Shown in pieces: positions 18,470 through 27,954 of a stretch of DNA of 64,000 bases. The DNA comes from PALSA-894 sp963757565 (GTDB lineage: Bacteria > Pseudomonadota > Alphaproteobacteria > Rhizobiales > Xanthobacteraceae): assembly GCA_963757565.1 (NCBI GenBank), contig CAVWSB010000011.1:1612001-1676000 (forward strand), read 5' to 3'. The notes under the pieces are model-generated. The model saw only the letters and a list, made by a program, of their open reading frames with translations. It had not been told where the DNA came from and did no database searches. A program made the position numbers and the translations under genes. Positions within the stretch are counted from its first letter, which is position 1; each line of letters opens with the position of its first letter.

Positions 18470-19565
18470 ATGCAGCTCGATCGCCGCGCCTTTACGGTTG
18501 GCCTTGGCGGCGTCGCGCTCTCCACCGCGCTCTCTGCACCGACTCAGGCGCAGCAACTTGAAAAACCGGCGCTGCGCCTTGCGGTCGCTAACAAGGCGCA
18601 TCTCTATTATTTGCCGGTGACGCTGGCGCTACGCCGCGGCTACTTCAAGGACTACGGCCTCAACGTCACCATCGGAGACTACGAGGGCGGTTCGCAATCG
18701 CTCGACGCCTTGCTGGAAGGCGCGGCCGACGCTGCGACCGGCGCTTACGAACACACGCTGCATGCGCAGGCCAAGGGGCAGGACGTCCGCGCGCTGATCG
18801 AGCTTGGCCGCTTTCCCGAAATCGTTCTCGCCGTGCGCAAGGATGCGGCGTTCAAGTCGCACGCCGATCTCAAGGGCATGAAGATCGGCGTGACAGCGCC
18901 GGGCTCCTCCACGCATTTCTTCGTGCTGTACCTGATGGCGAAGGCGGGCCTTACCACGCAGGACGCGACGTTTGTCGGCGTCGGCGGAGGGCCGGCGGCA
19001 GTTACCGCGATGAAGGACGGCACGATCGACGCGATCGCAAACCTCGATCCGGTGATCACGCGGTTGCAGGAGGATGGGGCGATCCGCATCGTGACGGATA
19101 GTCGTTTTCCGCGCGTGAACTATCAGGTCTTCGGCGGCACCAACCCGGCGGCGGTGCTTTACGCCAAGCAAGAATTCATCGCGGCGAATCCGAACACCAC
19201 GCAGGCGCTGGTCAGCGCATTCTACAAGACTGAAATGGATCGCGACGGCGACAACCGACGAAATCGTCGACAGCGTTCCGGCTGACTATTTTCTTGGTGA
19301 TCGCACCATCTACGTGAAGGCTCTGCGGTCGAATTTGCTGGTCTATTCAAAAACCGGCGCGATCACGCGGCAGGGCATGACCAGCGCGCTCAACATGCTG
19401 GCAACGTTCGATCCCGAGCTCAAAGGCGCCAAGATCGATTTGCCGAAGACGTTCGACGACCGCTTCCTGAAGCGGGCGACAGTCCTGTTCGATGATCCCA
19501 ACAATGCAGATTTAGAGACCGACGACCGCCGCCCCGAAATCGACCTTGAAACCATTCGCGACTGA
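18470..19565 (+). CDS. NMT1/SsuA-type ABC substrate-binding protein, frameshifted
   Basis: A periplasmic binding protein of the NMT1/taurine-nitrate-sulfonate type. ATG 18470 gives MQLDRRAFTVGLGGVALSTA, a twin-arginine-like signal. The ligand-binding fold follows (LRLAVANKAHLYYLPVTLAL, DGTIDAIANLDPVITRLQED). The first frame is normal until AFYK at about 19227 and then degrades; the continuation LKWIATATTDEIVDSVPADY and onward to LETIRD-stop at 19563-19565 lies in the next frame. Corrected length is about 364 residues, normal for the family. No permease or ATPase of this type is next to it, so its transporter partner is elsewhere or it serves another purpose. Ligand unknown. Confidence 0.8.
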
Positions 19566-19609
19566 CACGTCGGCGTAAGCCGCCCAAGAACGCCGCCCGG
19601 GAGAAAACC

Positions 19610-20968
19610 ATGCAGCAAAGCATCTCCGCCACTGTGCCTCCGGCATCCATGCGCGGCACGCAGCCATGGTGGCCCTACGGCTGGTGGACGATCATGGATA
19701 TGCGGATCGGCATCATTCCGGTCCCAATCTACGTCATCCTCTGCGCGCTGCTCGCGGGGTTCACTTATACGGGCGACATCAAGGGTGAAGTCTCGGTGAT
19801 GATCGCGGTGCTCGTCATCGGCGGCTTCACCTGCGCGGAGATCGGCAAGCGGCTCCCGATCCTGCGCAACATCGGGGCGGGCGCGATCTTCGCGACCTTC
19901 ATCCCGTCGGCACTGGTGTATTACAAGCTGCTGCCGATGCAGCTTGAGAAGTCGGTGATCGAGTTCACCAAGTACACCAACTTCCTCTATCTGTTCATCG
20001 CCTGCATCATCGTCGGCAGTATTCTCGGGATGGACCGGCAGGTCCTGGTAAAGGGTTTCCTGAAGATTTTCGTGCCGCTCGCTGTGGGCTCGATCGCCGC
20101 AGGCATCGTCGGGACACTTGTCGGCACGCTACTCGGCCTCGGCGCCTACCACACGTTCTTCTTTGTCGTGGTGCCGATCATGGCGGGCGGCGTCGGGGAA
20201 GGGGCGATCCCGCTCTCGGTCGGATATTCGGAAATCATGAACCAGCCGCAAGGTGACGTGTTCGCGCAAGTCCTGCCGCCGGTGATGCTCGGCAGTCTGA
20301 TGGCGATCATTCTTGCCGGCACGCTCAATTTCGTCGGCAAGCGCTACCCGCAATGGACCGGCGAAGGCCGCCTGCAACCGGGCGAGCATGACGACATGCA
20401 GCCGAGCGAAGAGAGTGTCGACGAAAAGGGCGCGCCGATCGATGTCAGCACCGTCGCGGCGGCGGGTCTTGCGGCGATCACGCTCTACCTGCTTGGCGTG
20501 ATGTGCCATCGCTTGTTCGGCCTGCCGGCGCCCGTCGCGATGCTGTTTCTCGCCGTGCTGGCGAAGCTGACCAGCGCGGTGTCGCCGCATCTCCAGAAGG
20601 GCGGCTTCGTCGTCTACAAGTTCTTCTCCACCGCGGTGACGTACCCGCTGCTGTTCGCCATCGGCGTGTCAATGACGCCGTGGGACAAGCTGATTGCGGC
20701 GTTCAACGTACCGAACCTGATCACGATCTTCTGCACTGTCGCGACGCTCATGAGCGTCGGCGCGTTGGTCGGCAAGATCCTCGGTATGTATCCGATCGAG
20801 TCCGCGATCATCAACGCATGCCACAGCGGGCAGGGCGGCACCGGTGACGTCGCCATTCTCACCGCCGCGAACCGGATGCAACTGATGCCATTCGCCCAGA
20901 TCGCGACCCGCATCGGAGGCGCCGTGACGGTGACCGTCGTGCTGATCATCCTGTCGCGTGTGATCTAG
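19610..20968 (+). CDS. 2-hydroxycarboxylate transporter (2HCT) family protein
   Basis: A 452-residue secondary carrier of the 2HCT family (CitS, CimH, MleP), which move citrate, malate or related carboxylates with Na+ or H+. The two family-specific GGxG reentrant motifs are present: IMAGGVGEGAIPLSVGY and CHSGQGGTGDVAILTAANRM. Eleven or so helices are predicted, with a hydrophilic loop around residues 245-285. GGGAGAA lies before the ATG. It follows the binding protein by 44 bases and precedes the Tat-type amidohydrolase, so its substrate may be a carboxylate tied to that enzyme rather than citrate (inference). Confidence 0.88.
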   Translation: MQQSISATVPPASMRGTQPWWPYGWWTIMDMRIGIIPVPIYVILCALLAGFTYTGDIKGEVSVMIAVLVIGGFTCAEIGKRLPILRNIGAGAIFATFIPSALVYYKLLPMQLEKSVIEFTKYTNFLYLFIACIIVGSILGMDRQVLVKGFLKIFVPLAVGSIAAGIVGTLVGTLLGLGAYHTFFFVVVPIMAGGVGEGAIPLSVGYSEIMNQPQGDVFAQVLPPVMLGSLMAIILAGTLNFVGKRYPQWTGEGRLQPGEHDDMQPSEESVDEKGAPIDVSTVAAAGLAAITLYLLGVMCHRLFGLPAPVAMLFLAVLAKLTSAVSPHLQKGGFVVYKFFSTAVTYPLLFAIGVSMTPWDKLIAAFNVPNLITIFCTVATLMSVGALVGKILGMYPIESAIINACHSGQGGTGDVAILTAANRMQLMPFAQIATRIGGAVTVTVVLIILSRVI

Positions 20969-21111
20969 CGGCGCGCGCTCGGCAACTATTTCCCAAGATG
21001 AAATCGACGGCTCGCTCCTAAGCGGGCGCGCGCTCAGCTTCGAATTGTGCTAGTTTCAATCAGACGCCCGGCAGCATCGGCGAAAAACAGCAGGGCGAAG
21101 GGAGGTTATCC

Positions 21112-22633
21112 ATGAGTGGAATGCTGAGCGACGAAGAACTCGCCGCACTCACCCCGTCCGAAATGATCGGCATCAACACACCGATCCCGACACAGATCGT
21201 GTCGAGTGACGAATTCTACCCGGATCCGCAGAACGAGAAGCAGAAGGAGGTTGAGAGCCGCCTGCTCGCGATGGCCGACGACCTCGGCGGCAAGCAGGGC
21301 CTCGACCGCCGCCGTTTCTTCCACACCGCGGCCGGCATGGCCGCTTCGTTCGTCGCGATGAATGAGGTCTACGGCCCGCTGTTCGAGGTGAGCAAGGCGG
21401 AAGCCGCGACTCCCGCGATGGCGCAGGAGCGCGCGGATTCGCTCAAGGACCAATTCATCATGGACATGCACACGCATTTCCTGCGCGACGACACGCGCAT
21501 CATGAACTTCGTCAACATGCGCGCTGCGGTCGGCAAGGCCGGTTGGAACAAGCAATTGGCCGAGAAGGAGCAGACGATCGAGGATCTGAAGTTCGGAAAC
21601 TACATGAAGGAGATCTTCATGGATTCCGACACCAAGATCGCGCTTATCTCGTCCGCGCCATCGGAAATCGAACACGACTGGTTCCTGACCAACGAGCAGA
21701 TGGCGGCGGCACGCGAGAAGGTGAACAAGGAAGCCGGTACGCGGCGGCTGTTCTCGCACATGATCTTCACGCCGGGCCGGCCGGGCTGGCTTGAGCAGGT
21801 GGATGCTGGCCTCGAACTGAAACCTGAAGTCCGTGAAGGGCTACACGATCGGCGACAACACGCACAAGGAACTGTCGAAGTATCCTTGGCGGCTCGACGA
21901 CGAGAAGGTCACCTACAAGGCCTACGAGAAGTTTGTCAAAGCCGGCATCAAGAATGTCTGCGTGCACAAGGGGCTCTTCGCCCCATCCGTTGAAAAGCAG
22001 TTCCCCAATCTCGTCGGTTACGCAGGCGTAGCCGATGTCGGGCAGGCCGCGAAGGACTGGCCGCAGCTCAACTTCATCATCTATCACGGCGCCTATCGCC
22101 ACGTCGGGGGCGATCCGGCTGTGGCGCTCGCTGAGTTCGAGCGCACGGGCCGCATCTCCTGGACCTCGGACCTCGCCGATATCCCGGCGCAGTACGGTGT
22201 CACGAATGTCTATGCGGACGTCGGCCAGTTGTTCGCAACGACGCTGGTCGCGCAGCCACGCGTTGCCGCGGCCCTCATGGGCACTCTTATCAAAGGAATG
22301 GGCGTCGAGCGCGTGAACTGGGGTACGGACGCGGTGTGGACCGGGTCGCCCCAATGGCAGATCGAGGGATTGCGCCGGCTCGAAATCCCCGAGGACATGC
22401 AAAAGAAGTACGGCTTCACGCCGCTTGGGTCCGCGGACGGACCGGTCAAGAACACGATCTTCGGCGCCAACAACGCGCGACTCTACAATATCAACCCAAA
22501 GCGCGCGATGCTCGACCTGAAGAACGATCGAGTCACAGCAATGAAGCAGGCGTACGAGAAGGACGGGCCTACGCCCAGCCACATGCGCTACGGCTATGTA
22601 ACGGGCCCGCTCGACCACACGGTCTTCGCCTGA
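21112..22633 (+). CDS. amidohydrolase family 2 protein with internal Tat motif, frameshifted
   Basis: A metal-dependent hydrolase or decarboxylase of the amidohydrolase-2 group, about 507 residues once corrected. GGGAGG precedes ATG 21112. Residues 1-60 are hydrophilic; then LDRRRFFHTAAGMAASFVAM, a twin-arginine-like signal, follows. The catalytic part starts MDMHTHFLRDD (HxH metal motif). The first frame holds to LELKPE at 21828; the rest (VKGYTIGDNTHKEL onward, with IIYHGAYRHVGG and GTDAVWTG) continues one frame over from about 21830 to the stop at 22633. One extra G at 21829 explains it. Substrate is unknown; placement in the purine region next to a carboxylate carrier is the only clue. 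Confidence 0.8.
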
Positions 22634-22654
22634 GCAATACGCAATTCTGCGCAA

Positions 22655-22676
22655 GCCGCCGGGTCAAACCGGCGGC
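22655..22676 (+). terminator. rho-independent terminator after the amidohydrolase
   Basis: GCCGCCGG and CCGGCGGC form a perfect 8-base-pair stem with a 6-base loop, followed by ATTTGCTT. It lies 21 bases after the amidohydrolase stop. Confidence 0.75.
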
Positions 22677-22742
22677 ATTTGCTTATCGGCAATGCAATTT
22701 CATCGTGTTGAGAGTTCCGATCGAAGCGCCTATGTAGCGGGC

Positions 22743-23180
22743 ATGAACTTCCTCGCCTACGCTCCCAAACCGGATCCCAGAACCGCGGCCGCGGTGCCGC
22801 TCAAGACCGCGCTCTGGCGCGGCCTTAAAGGGCGCTGTCCGAATTGCGGCGAGGGGAAGATGTTTCGCGCGTTCCTGAAGGTGAAGGACGCGTGCGATGT
22901 GTGCGGCGAAGAACTGCATCACCAGCGCGCCGATGATTTCCCGGCCTATCTGGTGATCGTGATCGTAGGGCATCTTGTGGTGCCGCTGATCTTGCATGTC
23001 GAATGGGCCTACCAGCCGGCGTACTGGATTCACGCGGTGCTGTGGCTGCCATTGACACTCGCGCTGGTGCTGCTGCTGATTCAGCCGGTCAAGGGCGCGG
23101 TCATTGCGCTGCAATGGCATGCCGGGATGCACGGCTTCGAGGAATCAAAAAAGCTGCGCAATTCGATGCCGGTCGGCTGA
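22743..23180 (+). CDS. DUF983 family membrane protein
   Basis: A 145-residue protein with the DUF983 pattern. A zinc-ribbon-like N-terminal part has GRCPNCGEGKMF and CDVCGEELHHQ, followed by DDFPAYLVIVIVGHLV and a second membrane helix WLPLTLALVLLLIQPVKGAV. Function is unknown. I chose ATG 22743; an earlier start at 22692 would add 17 unlike residues. In many alphaproteobacteria members of this family sit beside unrelated housekeeping genes, so a role in purine use is not implied. Confidence 0.85.
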   Translation: MNFLAYAPKPDPRTAAAVPLKTALWRGLKGRCPNCGEGKMFRAFLKVKDACDVCGEELHHQRADDFPAYLVIVIVGHLVVPLILHVEWAYQPAYWIHAVLWLPLTLALVLLLIQPVKGAVIALQWHAGMHGFEESKKLRNSMPVG

Positions 23181-23212
23181 CCCTGCCTGCGCGGCCGTGA
23201 TATTGAGCCGCG

Positions 23213-24460
23213 ATGCCTGCCTTCTCCCAAACCGAGATCGATGCGCTCGGCACCCGCGCCGAAGCGATGGTCAATACGCTCGGCGCGATCTCGGCCGAGC
23301 CGGACCGGCTCGTGCGCCTGTTTTTGACACCCGAGCACCGGCGTGCCGCTAATCGGGTCGCCGACTGGATGCGCGAGGCGGGGCTCAGCGTGAGCGAGGA
23401 CGCGCTCGGCACGGTACGTGGGCGGCGCGACGGCGGGCCCAGGCGGCTGCTGATCGGCTCGCACATCGACACTGTCATCAATGCCGGGATGTATGACGGG
23501 CCGTTCGGCGTGATCGCCGGCATTCTGGCGGCGGAGCATTTTCGCGGCAGGAAATTGCCGTTCGGGATCGACATACTTGCATTTGGCGACGAGGAGGGTT
23601 CGCGCTTTCCCGCGACGCTCGCGTCGTCCTCGGCCTGCGCCGGCGTCTTCCGCCCGGAAAATCTCGAGCTTGCCGACCGCGGCGGCGTGACACTTGGCAA
23701 CGCGATAACGGCTTACGGAAAATCCACGGAGCAAATCTCGGCCGCTGCCTATTCACGCGACGAGGCCGCGGCTTACGTGGAGGTCCACATCGAGCAGGGG
23801 CCGGTGCTGGAGACGCGCAACCAGCCGCTCGGCGTGGTCAGCGCGATCATCGGGCAGACCTATCTCAACATCGAGTTTCTGGGTGAGGCTGGACATGCCG
23901 GCACCGTGCCGATGCTGCTGCGGCGCGACGCACTTGCAGGCGCGGCCGAGGCGATGCTGCTCGGCGAACAGCTCGCACGCGACACCAAAGGCGAGGTGGT
24001 GGCGACGGTCGGGCGCATCGCGGTCGCCCCCGGGGCAACCAATGTGATTCCGGCGAACGTGGTGGTGATCTTCGACATCCGCTCCGGCTCCGAGGCTGCG
24101 CGCGCGAAGCTCGCGGATGGGCTCAAGGCGGGCGTTCGCGCGATCGCGGACCGGCGTCACCTCGGCCTTACCATTACGTCGACGCGCGAAGTCGCGACCA
24201 CGCCGTGTCATGCGGCGATCCAGGACGCCTTCTCACAAGCGGTACGTGCCCTTGGAGCCGAGCCGCTGCGGCTCGGCTCGGGCGCGGGTCACGACGGGCA
24301 GGCGATGGCGAAGCTTTGTCCGATCGGGATGCTGTTCGTGCGCTGCCGCGGCGGGATCAGTCATAACCCGATGGAGTATGCGAGCCCGCGCGACCTCGGC
24401 CTGGCGGTCGCGGCGCTGATCGGGTTCATCGAGCGGTTTGAGCCGTCAAAGCTTGGCTAG
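23213..24460 (+). CDS. allantoate amidohydrolase / M20 family N-carbamoyl hydrolase
   Basis: A 415-residue metalloenzyme of the hydantoinase/carbamoylase branch of M20, which includes allantoate amidohydrolase (AllC) and beta-ureidopropionase. Metal ligands are seen in GSHIDTVINAGMYDGPFGV (His and Asp), FGDEEGSRFP (Glu pair), VEVHIEQGPVLE (His) and the late SHNPMEYAS (His). The dimerisation loop with FLGEAGHAGTVPM is present. Its place downstream of uraH-xdh-puuD favours allantoate hydrolysis over pyrimidine use, but the branch cannot be settled without phylogeny. The stop overlaps the convergent DUF1499 gene by four bases. Confidence 0.85.
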   Translation: MPAFSQTEIDALGTRAEAMVNTLGAISAEPDRLVRLFLTPEHRRAANRVADWMREAGLSVSEDALGTVRGRRDGGPRRLLIGSHIDTVINAGMYDGPFGVIAGILAAEHFRGRKLPFGIDILAFGDEEGSRFPATLASSSACAGVFRPENLELADRGGVTLGNAITAYGKSTEQISAAAYSRDEAAAYVEVHIEQGPVLETRNQPLGVVSAIIGQTYLNIEFLGEAGHAGTVPMLLRRDALAGAAEAMLLGEQLARDTKGEVVATVGRIAVAPGATNVIPANVVVIFDIRSGSEAARAKLADGLKAGVRAIADRRHLGLTITSTREVATTPCHAAIQDAFSQAVRALGAEPLRLGSGAGHDGQAMAKLCPIGMLFVRCRGGISHNPMEYASPRDLGLAVAALIGFIERFEPSKLG

Positions 24461-24975
24461 TCCAGCGCCGCGAGCCAGCTTTTCACGCGCGCCCGGTTGA
24501 CGCCGAAATCATTGCGGCCAAGCAGACTGCGCGAATAGATCGCGAGTGTAGACTCGTGCTCGCTTACCGGTAGCACCTCCACGTCGATCGTGTCGGGGAA
24601 GCGCATGAGGCGCGTACGCTGGACAAAGCGCGCAGTACGATCGCAATTCGGCTCGCAGGAAAGTTCGCTGATCCTCGGCTGGGCGCGGGCAACCGTCTTG
24701 AGCCGCGCAAGTAATTGCGCCGCCGCAACAGGATAGTTCTTCGGCTCTGCATCCGGCTCCGCGTTCGGGCAACGCTCGGCGGGGCAGACCAGCGCGTCGT
24801 TCGGCGTCGTGTGGCGGGTGAGGCTGGCGAAGTCGACCGGTCCGATGTCGAGGCGCGAGCCTGCAAGTTTCGCAAGGCCGTAGTAGGCACCGTAATTGGG
24901 GCGCTTGTCCAACAGCAGGTAGCCGACCGCAGCCGTGATCACCAGAACGGCGATGATCGCCAGCGTTATCATCAA
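24457..24975 (-). CDS. DUF1499 family protein
   Basis: A 172-residue protein with one N-terminal membrane helix (ITLAIIAVLVITAAVGYLLL) and a C-terminal DUF1499 domain marked by RTRLMRFPDTIDVEVLP and AIYSRSLLGRNDFGVNRARV. It contains two Cys-rich short motifs, CPAERCP and CEPNCD. Function is unknown. The ATG overlaps the rimO stop in ATGA, so it is the last gene of the unit M20 peptidase-rimO-DUF1499. Confidence 0.88.
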   Translation of the reverse strand: MMITLAIIAVLVITAAVGYLLLDKRPNYGAYYGLAKLAGSRLDIGPVDFASLTRHTTPNDALVCPAERCPNAEPDAEPKNYPVAAAQLLARLKTVARAQPRISELSCEPNCDRTARFVQRTRLMRFPDTIDVEVLPVSEHESTLAIYSRSLLGRNDFGVNRARVKSWLAALD

Positions 24976-26282
24976 AACCCGACGGCCGTGCCGTGAAGGT
25001 CGTAATCGTCGGCGCGCTCGATGCGCACCGTGGCGATCTCGCCGACCCGCATTGGGCGGCGGCTCGCCACATAGACAGCACCATCGATCTCGGGTGCATC
25101 GCCCTTGCTTCGGCCCTTGGCGACGGTCGGACCGACTTCGTCGATGATGACCTGCTGGCGTGTGCCCACCCTGGCCCTCAGGCGTTTGGCAGAAATCGCC
25201 TGCTGGCGCTGCATGAAGCGGTGCCAGCGCTGCTCCTTGACCTCGGGCGGCACCGCCGCCGCGAGATCGTTCGCAACAGCACCTGCGACCGGCTCGTATT
25301 TGAAGCAGCCGACGCGATCGAGTTGGGCCTCATCCAGCCAGTCGAGAAGCATCTCGAAGTCCGCGTCGGTCTCACCGGGAAAACCGACGATGAACGTCGA
25401 GCGGATGGTGAGCGACGGACAAATCTCGCGCCAGCGTGTAATGCGCTCAATGGTCTTTGCCTGCGCGGCCGGACGCTTCATGCGCTTCAACACATCCGGC
25501 GCCGCATGCTGGAACGGGATGTCGAGATATGGCAGCACCTTGCCGTCCGCCATCAGCGGAATGACCTCGTCGACGTGCGGGTAGGGGTAGACGTAATGGA
25601 GCCGCACCCAGGCGCCCAGGTCACCTAGCTCGCGTGACAGATCGAGGAATTTGGCACGCACCGCACGGCCCTTCCATTGGCTCTCGGCGTATTTGATATC
25701 GACGCCGTAGGCCGAGGTGTCCTGCGAGATGACCAGCAGTTCCTTCACGCCGGCCGCGACCAGCCGTTCCGCTTCGCGCAGTACGTCGGCGGCCGGACGA
25801 GAGACAAGATCGCCGCGCAGCTTCGGAATGATGCAGAACGAGCAGCGATTGTTGCAGCCTTCGGAGATCTTCAGGTACGCATAGTGGCGCGGTGTCAGCT
25901 TGATGCCTTCGGGGGGCACAAGGTCGACAAAGGGATCATGCGCTGGCGGCGATGCACGATGCACAGCCTGTACCACGGTCTCGTATTGCTGCGGCCCGGT
26001 GACGGCGAACACGTTTGGGAATTTCGCCGTGATCTTTTCCGGTTCGGCACCCATGCAGCCGGTGACGACGACCTTGCCGTTTTCCGCCATCGCTGTGCCG
26101 ATCGCTTGCAGCGACTCTTCCTGCGCGCTGTCGAGAAAGCCGCAAGTGTTCACGATGACGAGGTCCGCGCCGGCGTGCTCGCGCGAGATTTCATATCCCT
26201 CCGAGCGCAAGGTCGTGAGGATGCGCTCGCTATCGACGAGCGCCTTCGGGCAACCGAGCGAAACGTAGGAAATTCGCGCCAT
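24972..26282 (-). CDS. rimO: ribosomal protein uS12 methylthiotransferase RimO
   Basis: RimO is a radical-SAM enzyme that methylthiolates an aspartate of ribosomal protein uS12. The 436-residue protein starts MARISYVSLGCPKALVDSER, the RimO-specific N-terminus, contains the UPF0004 cysteines (C10 and those in VNTCGFLD and TGCMGAEP), the radical-SAM motif ISEGCNNRCSFCIIPKLRG and a C-terminal TRAM domain. The open frame extends 88 codons further upstream, but the true ATG is at 26282, sharing a base with the stop of the M20 gene (TAATG). It ends in an ATGA overlap with DUF1499. Confidence 0.95.
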   Translation of the reverse strand: MARISYVSLGCPKALVDSERILTTLRSEGYEISREHAGADLVIVNTCGFLDSAQEESLQAIGTAMAENGKVVVTGCMGAEPEKITAKFPNVFAVTGPQQYETVVQAVHRASPPAHDPFVDLVPPEGIKLTPRHYAYLKISEGCNNRCSFCIIPKLRGDLVSRPAADVLREAERLVAAGVKELLVISQDTSAYGVDIKYAESQWKGRAVRAKFLDLSRELGDLGAWVRLHYVYPYPHVDEVIPLMADGKVLPYLDIPFQHAAPDVLKRMKRPAAQAKTIERITRWREICPSLTIRSTFIVGFPGETDADFEMLLDWLDEAQLDRVGCFKYEPVAGAVANDLAAAVPPEVKEQRWHRFMQRQQAISAKRLRARVGTRQQVIIDEVGPTVAKGRSKGDAPEIDGAVYVASRRPMRVGEIATVRIERADDYDLHGTAVGF

Positions 26283-27685
26283 TATGTGGCCTTCGCTCGC
26301 GCAGGCGTGCCCGGCTCGCCGAGATCCCAGTAGAGCCCTGCCATGATGCCAAGCGCGTCGCGCGCGAGCGCGACCGGAAAGTGCTCGTTCGGAGCATGCT
26401 GCGAACAGCCCGGATATGAGTGCGGCACCCAGACGGTCGGCAGGCCGAGACCTTCGGCGAAGATATCGTTCGGCAGAGACCCACCGACATTCGGCAGGAC
26501 CGCCGGCTTCTTGTTGGTTGTCTTGGCGATCGAGGTCGCGGCCCATTTCGCCCAGGGGTGATCCGGATCAAGCCGCGTCGCCATCATCACGTCATCGCGC
26601 GCCTTGGCGATCTGCACCATCGGAAAACCATGGCGGTCGAGGTGACGGCGCAGCGCAGGCAGGAAATCATCGGGGTTGGTGCCGACCACAAAGCGGATTT
26701 GTCCGCGCGCCCACGCGCGCGGCGGCACCGCGTTGACGGGGCTCGCCGGCACGCCGGACTCCATCGCGAGAATTTCGAAAGTGCACCAAGCGAAGACTTT
26801 CTCGGCGAGGGTCAGCCCGGGCTCGGCCCAGTTCGGGTCGATCTCCGGGTCACCCGGACCCGATTTGACTTCGCAATCGGCGAGCGCGCGTTTCACCGAG
26901 TCCGGGATGCCACCCTCAGGCACCCACTCGGGAATGCGGATCTGCCCCGTCGGCCCAGTGATGGTCGAAAGCGCGTGCACCAGCTGGATCGCGGGGCTCG
27001 AGAGCAGCCCGCCCCAGTTGCCCGAATGGTGCCCGCCCTCGCGCGCATCGATCCAGATATCGATCGGATAGGCGCCGCGCGTGCCGAGCGAAATGGTCGG
27101 TCGGTCGGCGGTGAGACGCGGGCCGTCCGAACCGATCAGCGCGTCCGACTTGAGCAGGTCCTTATGCTCGGCACACAGTTCGCGCAGGCCGGGCGAGCCG
27201 GTTTCCTCCCCCATCTCGATCAGCCATTTGGCGTTGAACCCGAGCTTGCCTCGCGCCTCGATGACGGCAGCCTGCGCGGCGATGTTGATGGTGTGCTGGC
27301 CCTTGTTGTCGACCACGCCGCGTCCGTAGAAGCGGCCGTCCTTCTCCGTCATCGTCCAAGGCGAAAGACCAGCGTTCCAGTTCGCGTCGAGCCCACGAAT
27401 GACGTCGCCGTGGCCGTACCCGAGCACAGTCGGCAGGGCAGGGTCCTCGATGCGCTCCGCGTAGAGGAAGGGTCCCTTGGCGCGCGGCTGTGTCAGCGTG
27501 CGTGTCTTGAATCCAAGCTTCTCCAACGCCGGAACAATCTCGCTGTCGAGATAGCGCGCGAGATCGGCGGCGCGATCCGGATTCTGGCTCTCGGTCGGGA
27601 TCGCGACGCGCCGCCCGAGATCCGATTTGAATGCACCGGAATCGAAATAGGCGTGCGCGTGGGCAATAGCAGCGGAGCGGGTCAT
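26282..27685 (-). CDS. M20 family metallopeptidase (dipeptidase-like)
   Basis: A 467-residue zinc peptidase or amidohydrolase of the M20/M28 clan. Metal-binding segments are GYGHGDVIRGLD (His), GRGVVDNKGQH (Asp), MGEETGSPGL (Glu pair), GSDGPRL (Asp) and the C-terminal NEHFPVA (His). The dimer domain contains GREGGHHSGNWGG-like sequence. I start it at ATG 27685; the open frame continues to 27727, but those codons fall in the tRNA-Ser gene and cannot be coding. Substrate is probably a dipeptide or N-acyl amino acid (family inference). It heads a coupled trio with rimO and DUF1499. Confidence 0.88.
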   Translation of the reverse strand: MTRSAAIAHAHAYFDSGAFKSDLGRRVAIPTESQNPDRAADLARYLDSEIVPALEKLGFKTRTLTQPRAKGPFLYAERIEDPALPTVLGYGHGDVIRGLDANWNAGLSPWTMTEKDGRFYGRGVVDNKGQHTINIAAQAAVIEARGKLGFNAKWLIEMGEETGSPGLRELCAEHKDLLKSDALIGSDGPRLTADRPTISLGTRGAYPIDIWIDAREGGHHSGNWGGLLSSPAIQLVHALSTITGPTGQIRIPEWVPEGGIPDSVKRALADCEVKSGPGDPEIDPNWAEPGLTLAEKVFAWCTFEILAMESGVPASPVNAVPPRAWARGQIRFVVGTNPDDFLPALRRHLDRHGFPMVQIAKARDDVMMATRLDPDHPWAKWAATSIAKTTNKKPAVLPNVGGSLPNDIFAEGLGLPTVWVPHSYPGCSQHAPNEHFPVALARDALGIMAGLYWDLGEPGTPARAKAT

Positions 27686-27699
27686 CCGGGTCTTTCGTG

Positions 27700-27789
<90 letters not shown>

Positions 27790-27954
27790 CAACAGGTCGT
27801 TGTCGGGTGCGGCTGTTTCATAGGCGCGATCGCGCAATTTTTCTACCGATCCAATCCGACTTTCTGTGATCCCCATCACCTGCCGCCGAATGCGATGCGC
27901 GTAAGGATTGGCGCAGGCGGACAGGCAGTCCGTCGCAACAGAAAGGTGCCCGCC

